From: Hippopus hippopus
Lineage: Eukaryota; Mollusca; Bivalvia; Cardiida; Cardiidae
NCBI GenBank assembly: GCA_946811185.2
Contig: OX328109.1
Coordinates: 35,138,129 to 35,202,128, forward strand
Length of the DNA: 64,000 nucleotides
Reading direction: 5' to 3'
A program made the position numbers and the translations under genes. Shown here piece by piece: positions 59,301 to 64,000 of the stretch (positions are counted from its first letter, which is position 1; the number at the start of each line of letters is the position of its first letter). The notes beneath the pieces are model-generated. The model saw only the letters and a list, made by a program, of their open reading frames with translations. It did not search any database and was not told the DNA's origin.

Positions 59301-60224
59301 ATATAACTATGGTAACTAGACAAAATCATTTCACACAAGCACACTCACAAAAACTGGTTATGAACATACTTTGGTGGTAACAATCCTATCAATTAAATAG
59401 GTTTTTACCAAGCTCAATTGTACTATGGAATAAAACAACCAACCAACTTTACTGTGGCATTTTTTTTTTTTTCAAATATCATTGCCCTGCTTTCTCTTGA
59501 AAATCTTTTCAGCTTATTCTAAATGCAGACAACACTGTAGCCATACATCTACAGTATGTAGCAGGCTCAATAACTTGATGATTTCTAAACCTTCTACTGT
59601 ATTAAAGCAGTTTTTCATACCCTGCAAGAACCACTGGTTTGCATTTTTAAAACACTGTGAGAGAAAAAAGTACCTGCTTGTAAAAAGCAACCGCAACTTC
59701 TCCCACCATGTTTCCCCCAAAAATTGAAAGAAGAAATTTTCTTTTCCTTTATTTTTTCATCTTTACGTTTCACATAGCATTTTTTTCCATGTCCAGCCTG
59801 TACAGAACTGACCTTAGGTTTATAATTTTGACCTTTCTGTCTCAACTATGAATAATCACTGGAGACTTGGTTGGACTGTTTTAAATTATACTTTAGAGCT
59901 TTTTTAACCTGTCTGTCAATGGTGATATTCTTTAATAGAAACTTAACACTTTCTTGCAATAAAAAGAAGTCTCTTTGATCCAACTTCCACAAGTTTTCAA
60001 TTGTGAAACATGATGAGTGCGAATCCCATTTTCTAAAGCTTACAAAAATTTATTGAAAGATTTTCCTTAAAGTGTTCACACTATCCTTAATTTCAGCACA
60101 AGTTAGAAACTGCCACAGTAAAATACATTAATAAAAAAAGTAGTTTGGATAGAAAAGGTCGTGTACAGACAGACCATGACTTCACTTACCACCCCCAAAT
60201 TTGTTGAAACCGCCTCTACCACCG
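41315..60224 (-). CDS. TAF15/FUS-like: FET-family RNA-binding protein (FUS/EWSR1/TAF15-like), C-terminal two thirds
   Basis: Eight exons join in phase: 60224-60190, 55237-55098, 52989-52860, 51694-51533, 49447-49310, 43640-43512, 42452-42356, 41348-41315, giving about 287 residues. In order: Gly/Arg-rich start; an RRM with RNP2-like VFITGL and RNP1-like [11 protein letters not shown] block; RanBP2-type zinc finger ([19 protein letters not shown]-x4-C-x10-C-x2-C); two more RGG blocks; PY nuclear-localisation signal [10 protein letters not shown] and stop. This order is diagnostic of FET proteins (cabeza in Drosophila). They bind RNA and act in transcription and splicing in the nucleus; the RPY end binds transportin and RGG arginines are usually methylated. 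The N-terminal SYGQ-rich part is not visible up to 64 kb and should lie beyond the right edge. Which FET member is orthologous cannot be told here. Confidence 0.93.
41373..41632. repeat. Palindromic MITE in the last FET intron
   Basis: Terminal inverted repeats of about 45 bp (TATATGGC(C/T)TGCA...GGGGCATTCGGACATTTGC), with subterminal inverted parts TGCAGGCTAATCC / GGATCAGCCTGTGCA. Related fragments occur at 43225-43290 and 53200-53230. Confidence 0.72.
41875..42290. repeat. Two hairpin MITEs in the last FET intron
   Basis: Copies at about 41875-42097 and 42095-42290, the second with a degraded arm. Confidence 0.65.
42356..42452 (-). CDS. TAF15/FUS-like: FET gene, RGG-3 exon
   Basis: 31 codons of almost pure Gly/Arg with one DR and one Tyr ([20 protein letters not shown]). 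Donor GTAAGT, acceptor TTGTGACAG. Confidence 0.9.
42600..43450. repeat. FET intron: partial SINE-2 and an AAGGGTGCTTAATGCAT-type MITE
   Basis: A 3'-truncated reverse SINE-2 lies at about 42600-42790. At 43210-43450 is a MITE with CTTTGAAAAGGGTGCTTAATGC and CACAGGCTGACC, found again at about 2200-2430, 51360-51450, 53030-53270 and 56575-56795. Confidence 0.5.
43512..43640 (-). CDS. TAF15/FUS-like: FET gene, RGG-2 exon
   Basis: 42 codons of RGG with Asp/Tyr spacers ([10 protein letters not shown] twice), reminiscent of the TAF15 DRGGGYGG repeats. Donor GTCAGT, acceptor ATTAACAG. Confidence 0.9.
43715..45033 (-). repeat. Tandem-array element, variant 1, first of a pair
   Basis: Left end ACAAGAGGGCCATGATGGCCCT (palindrome), then units of about 145 bp marked by CCTCTAGAGC at about 43990, 44135, 44278, 44639, 44789 and 44930, then right end GAGCATTTTGTGCTCAGGTGAGC. 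A hairpin MITE is inserted at 44287-44515. No coding potential beyond chance frames repeated with the unit. Confidence 0.78.
44287..44515. repeat. TTAA hairpin MITE inserted in a tandem-array element
   Basis: TTAA at each end. Array sequence resumes across it: CTCTAGAGC before and ACAAGGTTTTTCTAAGG after. It is the cleanest empty-site proof of the TTAA duplication in the window. Confidence 0.85.
45035..46430 (-). repeat. Tandem-array element, variant 1, second of a pair
   Basis: Directly follows the previous element in the same orientation, opening again with ACAAGAGGGCCATGATGGCCCT and closing GAGCACTTTGTGCTCAGGTGAGC. It has about nine units with period about 146 bp. The architecture (central array, hairpin ends) recalls bivalve pearl/Helitron-like non-autonomous elements; that is inference. 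Confidence 0.76.
46706..47235. repeat. Hairpin MITE copies in an FET intron
   Basis: A complete copy at 46706-46939 and a degraded one at about 47030-47235. Confidence 0.66.
47320..47490. repeat. Fragment of an ATACCCCCC-ended repeat
   Basis: TACCCCCCCACAACGAAGTG and GGAGGGGGGTATACTGG form an imperfect palindrome, followed by a GTCTGTCCGTCC stretch. It is cut by the Tc1 element that starts at 47491. Confidence 0.5.
47491..49045 (+). mobile_element. Tc1-like element, decayed
   Basis: Inverted repeats TACTACTCAAAATTTGATAG and GGATCA at both ends (about 47495-47519 and 49016-49041), TA-rich target. About 1.55 kb, normal for Tc1. Holds one broken transposase gene. Inserted in the intron between the zinc-finger and RGG-2 exons of the FET gene. 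Confidence 0.86.
47767..48784 (+). pseudogene. Tc1-type transposase pseudogene
   Basis: Paired HTH region ([26 protein letters not shown]), then LFTDES with the first catalytic Asp, [17 protein letters not shown] for the second, and [11 protein letters not shown] for the Glu. Broken by a frameshift near 47800-47820, stops at 48241, about 48359 and 48556, and another frameshift near 48605. Several stops stand where Arg (CGA) or Trp (TGG) is expected. The end QARGGHTRY is typical. Confidence 0.85.
49310..49447 (-). CDS. TAF15/FUS-like: FET gene, RanBP2 zinc-finger exon
   Basis: 45 codons. [20 protein letters not shown] and CNICSEPKP give four zinc-binding Cys, the tryptophan before the first Cys, and the NNNFGWRN core that reads GGU-type RNA in FUS. 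A different frame gives a longer but meaningless ORF here. Confidence 0.94.
49588..50666 (+). mobile_element. Mariner-like element, decayed
   Basis: TA-bounded, ends TACGAGG / CCTCGTA, about 1.08 kb. Inserted in a hairpin MITE whose left part (TTAACCCTTTACCACACAATCC, from 49529) stops at the insertion. The right half of that MITE is not found after 50666, so the locus is also deleted or rearranged. Confidence 0.8.
49600..50594 (+). pseudogene. Mariner transposase pseudogene
   Basis: Recognisable parts: [104 protein letters not shown] and TAA. The PDLSPCDF motif marks the third Asp of DD34D mariners. Frameshifts and stops (for example 49862 and 50350) interrupt it. Confidence 0.82.
50672..50965. 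repeat. MITE family with GACAATCTGTCA arms, copy 1
   Basis: Matches 63108-63430 along its length: GATGACAATCTGTCA, CAGAGAAATT, GGTTAAAACCTGCC, CTTTTTGCC(T/C)GATTTTA and TGGGCCTTTAA-type end. Left and right parts are imperfect inverted repeats (CACTGGCAGAGAAA against TTTTCTGCAAGTG). Confidence 0.7.
50965..51530. repeat. Hairpin-MITE remnants in an FET intron
   Basis: Remnants at about 50965-51165 and 51190-51330 (the latter lacks its right half), then a GTACGGACTGTGCAGGCTGACC fragment at 51375-51450. Confidence 0.55.
51533..51694 (-). CDS. TAF15/FUS-like: FET gene, RRM end plus RGG-1 exon
   Basis: [20 protein letters not shown] closes the RRM; the remainder is RGG-rich ([20 protein letters not shown]). 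Donor GTACAT is weak but the phase is right. Confidence 0.92.
51780..52446. repeat. Three hairpin MITEs between RRM exons
   Basis: Copies at about 51780-51995, 52040-52223 and 52220-52446; the last two share a TTAA. Confidence 0.72.
52860..52989 (-). CDS. TAF15/FUS-like: FET gene, RRM middle exon
   Basis: Encodes [20 protein letters not shown] and [20 protein letters not shown]. Very close to the FUS/TAF15 RRM loop region with its KK-lysine-rich insertion and RNP1-like KGEATV. Confidence 0.94.
53301..54145. repeat. Hairpin MITE split by a 0.6-kb element
   Basis: The left part (53301 to about 53383, starting TTAACTTTTTACCC) and right part (about 54005-54145, ending GTGTGGCAAAGAGTTAA) make one MITE. 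The insert begins AACTAGAGGCGCTTGAGCGCC, has GGACGAACGGACGGACGGAC, and ends with the hairpin CTGGCCTTCGGCCAG then TGGAGCTAA. No coding frame. Confidence 0.7.
54480..55075. repeat. Hairpin MITE with a second TTAA MITE nested, then another copy
   Basis: The outer copy, about 54484-54900, is interrupted at 54635-54846. Another worn copy lies at about 54900-55075, ending near the RRM exon. Confidence 0.62.
54635..54846. mobile_element. Second TTAA MITE family (TTAAGGATAGGG ends)
   Basis: Ends TTAAGGATAGGGCACCCTAATG and CATTAGGATACCCTATCCTTAA. The interior has a second inverted repeat, GCTAAGACTCGGGTA / TACCCGAGTCTTAGC. Only one copy is seen in this window. Confidence 0.8.
55098..55237 (-). CDS. 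TAF15/FUS-like: FET gene, RRM first-half exon
   Basis: Gly-rich lead ([13 protein letters not shown]), then the first RRM strand and helix: [20 protein letters not shown]. Acceptor ATCTTACAG and donor GTGAGT. Confidence 0.92.
55240..60189 (-). other. Large FET intron, mostly without recognisable features
   Basis: Contains a GATCAGACTGCA MITE (56233-56444), an AATGCAT-type MITE (about 56575-56795) and a hairpin MITE (56908-57134). From 57135 to 59480 the plus strand is unusually rich in short T/C runs (TTCTACC, TTTCACT) with no match elsewhere in the window. A poly-C tract of 14 lies at 55678-55689 and following. Confidence 0.45.
56908..57134. repeat. TTAA hairpin MITE copy
   Basis: Well-preserved copy, GACCCTTTACCACACAATGCC to GTCTGGTAAAGGGTTAA. 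The left TTAA has decayed to TGA. Confidence 0.8.
60190..60224 (-). CDS. TAF15/FUS-like: FET gene, small Gly-rich exon
   Basis: 35 nt between acceptor TATTACAG and donor GTAAGT. Encodes [11 protein letters not shown] in the only frame that joins the RRM exon downstream. Confidence 0.75.
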
Positions 60225-60379
60225 CTGTAATACATAGTCTTAATATTAGTTCCATCAACTTGTCTGATCATGTCCCAAACACATCCACGTCTCAAGTATA
60301 TCCATATCAGTTGTGTGAAATAGGCTCAAGGTCATATTATGGTCATTTAGTCAAGGTCAAGTCTTTCAGCCTATATTGA

Positions 60380-60670
60380 ATGATTGATTGATTGTATGGT
60401 GTTTAATGCCGCTTTCAACATTATTTCAGTTATATCGCAGTGGCCAGTGCACCTGTCCATGCTTTCCTTTAGTCTCTTTTACCAGTACTCCACATAATTT
60501 TCTTTCCAAGCTACTGGCTGCTTTCCCACATAACCATTGTTGAAACAATGGTCAGTGATGGGAGAGGAATGAATCCTGTCGCAATGACTATCATCAATCC
60601 TTGGAAAGAAATTGGCCGAGCCTGAGATCGAACCCACGACCCTCTGTTCTCAAGTCCTGCATGCTACCCT
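60380..60670 (-). repeat. SINE-2 copy, minus
   Basis: Starts GATTGATTGATTGTATGG, includes CGCAGTGGCCAGTGCACC, and ends in the complement of the B-box (GAGATCGAACCCACGACC). Confidence 0.72.
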
Positions 60671-63600
60671 TTTTCAGCTTAAGTGTTTTCTGTATTTCCA
60701 GATAACTGTTTTTTCATGTTTTATTCTAGTGGTGATTGGGAACTGCTGGCTGTACAAAGTTCTTTCAAATTTCAAGATGATAAAATAATGTGACAATAAC
60801 TTTTTGAATTTTCCAAACTAGTTTAGATTAACCAAAAACATTGCTAAGTGATCATTTCAATTATTTTCTAGAAGAACTTCAGTCCTAATGTCCATGTAAG
60901 TTCTTACAGTCAATTATGTCGAAGATAATGGGACATGTCAGACAAGGGTTAGTTGTTTCTTCTGAAGTCTTCTTCATCCACTCAAGTCGATGAAATCCAA
61001 CATATACTAGTAGCAGTGAGTAGAGGTAATCATTTTACATCCCATCAACTCTGTGTTTTAACCCCCTTTTTTTAAATTCTCTATTATTTTTGTTTCATCA
61101 CACCCATCTTTATTATGATTTGTCTAATAACTAGCTTAACCTGTGTGTATTTTTGCTAACAATTATCTAAGTACTCCTGTATCAACCAACCCTTATGTGA
61201 AGTATTCACTTCATTTATGTGCCTTCATTTCTTTATATTCAAAAATACTCTTTGTTTTTTTTTTTAAGTAAAACCCTGGAACAAAATTTAAGTGGCTCTG
61301 AAGCTGTAAAAAATTGTAAAAATGCAAAATAAGTTTAATCATGTATTAAAACTTTATGGACAAATTTATTCTATCAATTACCATGTAATTTGGCATACCT
61401 TCAAGTTGCACAAAAATAGATACATATACCTCTTAACAAAACTATACCAATTCACTCAAAACACCTTTATAGTCAATACATCTTAAACATGAATTTTATC
61501 ATGGAAAAACACTTCCAAAATATGTTGATATTTTCACTAAATATGAATCCTAAATTTAAGTTTATATTTCTGTGGTTGAAACAAACATGATCGTATAACC
61601 TTTCTTCAATAGATACAGAAATATGAGACACCTTGATAACACTTTACTAAACAATCCAGAGGTTTAACAACACTGAGGAATAAAGCCTTTGAAAACAATG
61701 TGTGAAAAGGAGAAAATGCTGGTTACCATAATGTCTGTTTAATGTTTACCATCCTTTCAAAGATAATACCAGTGTTGGAGTTTGTATGTTATTTATTGCA
61801 TGCTAATGCTTTCATTTTGGACCAGTCTAAGATATTGTCATTTGGTAAAGAAATAACAAAGTGTACAGATTGAAAGAATTTTCATTGTTGACCCTCTTTT
61901 TACTCTTATGTCACTTTCACATAGATATCTATATAGAAATCATCTGAATACCACTCTTTCCCTTCAAAGAAAATAAAAATTAGGTAGAATTTCATGGAAC
62001 TGATTAAAAACGTAACACACCCAGTCATGTTATTTTCAAGTCATGTTAAAACCTCCTTATTTCTCATATGACCTTCACAAAAATCCTTTTTAAAAAATAA
62101 TCAACAGCCAGAGCCACTAGCATGTTAAAAAATAGATATATATGCAAAGCCTAGTGCATTTGAATGTCACCACAAAAACATCAGTTTCACAGTATAAATT
62201 TGTGTTTGGACTCACTGGATTTTATTTCTTTACTTATCATTAATTTATACCTTTTTTCCCCTTATTTCCTTTTATATTCAACACTCCCTTTTTAGCTGAC
62301 TTTAAGTCTGTATTTTCTCATATCAACAATTTGTTTGTGATTTCCAATACATTGTGTTTATTTTACTGTTTTTTTACTGGTAAAAAAATACTCCATATCA
62401 TTAAACAAGCATACAACAAACAGAGGATCTTAATGAGGGTTCATATAATATTGAATTTATTAAAACATCTTATCTAAACCAAGAAAAAAAAAACAAGGCC
62501 TAGTTTTCAATATATTTATAATGACATCATCATTACTATCATTGTTATGTCACTCTTAGTGGGCAAAAATTCAGTTCAGCACATTGGAGAATGTGTATGA
62601 ATTTAAGCCATGGAGGTTTGCCCTTCACTGTCACTTTCATTGTGTCTTAAACATGTTTCTCTTTCTTGGTGAATCTGAATCAATCGATTGTATGGTATTT
62701 TACGCCATTTTCAACATTACTTTACTTTTATCTATATAAGTGCACCTTTCCGTGCTCTCCTGGATTTTCTGTTACCAGAACTTCACACAATATTCTTCCC
62801 AAGCCAATGACTGCTTTCCCACATTACCATTGTCAAGACAATGATCAGCAGAGATAGAGGAACGAATCCTGTCACAATGACTATCATCAATCTTTGGAAA
62901 GAAATTTGCCGATGTGGGGATTTTGACCAGCACCCCCTGTTGTCAAGTCCTATAAGCTACTGACTCAGCTACTCGGGTTTGGCTTCTTGATGAATCTGTT
63001 TACACCTATATAGGGAGTTTCTTTATGAATGTGTGTATTAAATATTCCTACATTAAAGTAACAATAAAGCCCAAAAGTAAACAAAGCGGGTTTTAAAATG
63101 CATTTGAATTTATATCATAATATTTAAAAGTATGGAAATTATCGTGAAGATGACAATCTGTCATTGTATGGTTGGTCCAAGTGTTAGTTGCTGACAGAGA
63201 AATTAATTTCAAAACTAGGTTAAAACCTGCCTGGAAGCTGTGTCTTTTGTTTACTTTTTGCCCGATTTTAAAATTCTTTTTCTGTCAGTGACTAACATAT
63301 GGCCAGACTACACCTTAACAGAGTGTCATCTCCACAATATTTTTCATTCTTTTAAACAGTATGATTTAAATTTAAATGTATTATAACACCTGCTTTGATA
63401 TTTTGGACTTTACTGTGCCTTTAAAGGGGAGCCCTATAGAAGCCTTGAAATCCACCTGGTATGTGACTGATGGAATTTGGTTATTTGGAGACCTGAGTGT
63501 TATTGTTTAGACAGCCCATTATGAATAGTTATTCTGTTCCTGTGCAAGTTTTTTACACTAGTGTATTGTTGACCCATTCAATACACAAACATTCTACAGG

Positions 63601-64000
63601 TTTAAAATAACTTCTGCACCACAGGTCATTTCACAGTTTATAAATATTACAAGGTGTTACAATTAAGATGTTAAATCCACCAATGGCTACCTTGTATTCA
63701 GCTGTACAAACATATTACTACCTGCAGAGGAGTTCTTGTGTCCTAGCAGACCATGTTTGAAAACATTGTGGCAACATGAGGAAAATCTCATGACTCCTTG
63801 CTGATGCTTTTTCATATGTTCTCATGTATTGAACACTGGTTTGTATTGATTAATCATGTTAAACTGGGGTGTTTTAATGACATCCACTGCAATTTTTTTC
63901 AGGGGGCGAGAAGTTGAACTGTACAGATTGAATTTTGAAGTTTTTTTTACTAATATCAGAACCCGCACTTTATTCCCAAAGTTATGTATATACTGTATGT
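60671..64000. other. Right end: AT-rich, no exons recognised
   Basis: Holds a worn hairpin MITE (about 61635-61860), a SINE-2 in reverse (about 62680-62985) and a copy of the GACAATCTGTCA MITE (63108-63430). I looked for Gln/Tyr/Ser/Gly-rich exons of the FET N-terminus on the minus strand and saw none. Confidence 0.5.

Noticed and set aside
1..64000. Many open frames with the recurring peptide KGENAG(N/Y)QHFLLFP or [18 protein letters not shown]
   Set aside because: These are the two strands of the hairpin MITE core, which is open in several frames by chance. No splice context, and they recur wherever the MITE does.

Overview
The window looks like a gene-poor, repeat-rich piece of an animal nuclear genome, most likely a bivalve mollusc. 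The evidence is split genes with GT-AG introns, no bacterial operons, tRNA-derived SINEs, Tc1/mariner copies, several families of palindromic MITEs, and tandem-array elements ending in GCTCACCTGAGC-type hairpins that are common in bivalves. The bivalve assignment is inferred from repeat style. Nearly all long open frames are chance frames through palindromic repeats; real coding sequence is a small set of short exons that I assembled by splice sites, phase and protein family.

Left part (about 5.0-26.3 kb): a complete-looking 21.2-kb DNA transposon. It has about 425-bp terminal inverted repeats beginning TACGGAATCC and a perfect 6-bp target duplication GTTTTG, and it sits inside an older tRNA-like SINE whose two halves rejoin exactly across it. 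Inside are two convergent genes, each starting 28-43 bp inside a terminal repeat. A plus-strand gene (4 exons, 150 aa) encodes a SAM-like domain plus only the C-lobe of a HECT ubiquitin ligase, with the catalytic Cys motif HTC. A minus-strand gene encodes an rve-type (DDE) integrase/transposase preceded by a helix-turn-helix-like segment. The exon(s) for the first catalytic Asp are not visible and the splice phases do not join there, so this copy may be internally deleted. Termini and duplication length resemble the IS3EU superfamily as I remember it. This is the most interesting system in the window.

Middle (26.3-41 kb): a dense field of palindromic MITEs, SINEs and tandem-array elements around the last two exons of beta-ureidopropionase (UPB1, plus strand, 34.3-35.7 kb). 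If UPB1 is intact, its upstream exons lie left of the window and the 21-kb transposon sits in one of its introns.

Right (41.3-60.2 kb): the C-terminal two thirds of a FET-family RNA-binding protein (FUS/EWSR1/TAF15/cabeza type) on the minus strand in eight exons: RRM, RGG, RanBP2 zinc finger, RGG, RGG and a 34-nt last exon encoding a PY nuclear-localisation signal ending RPY. Its N-terminal low-complexity exons are not seen and presumably lie beyond the right edge. Its introns hold a decayed Tc1 element, a decayed mariner, paired tandem-array elements and many MITEs. From 57 to 64 kb there is little beyond AT-rich intron sequence, one 35-nt exon, SINEs and a few MITEs.
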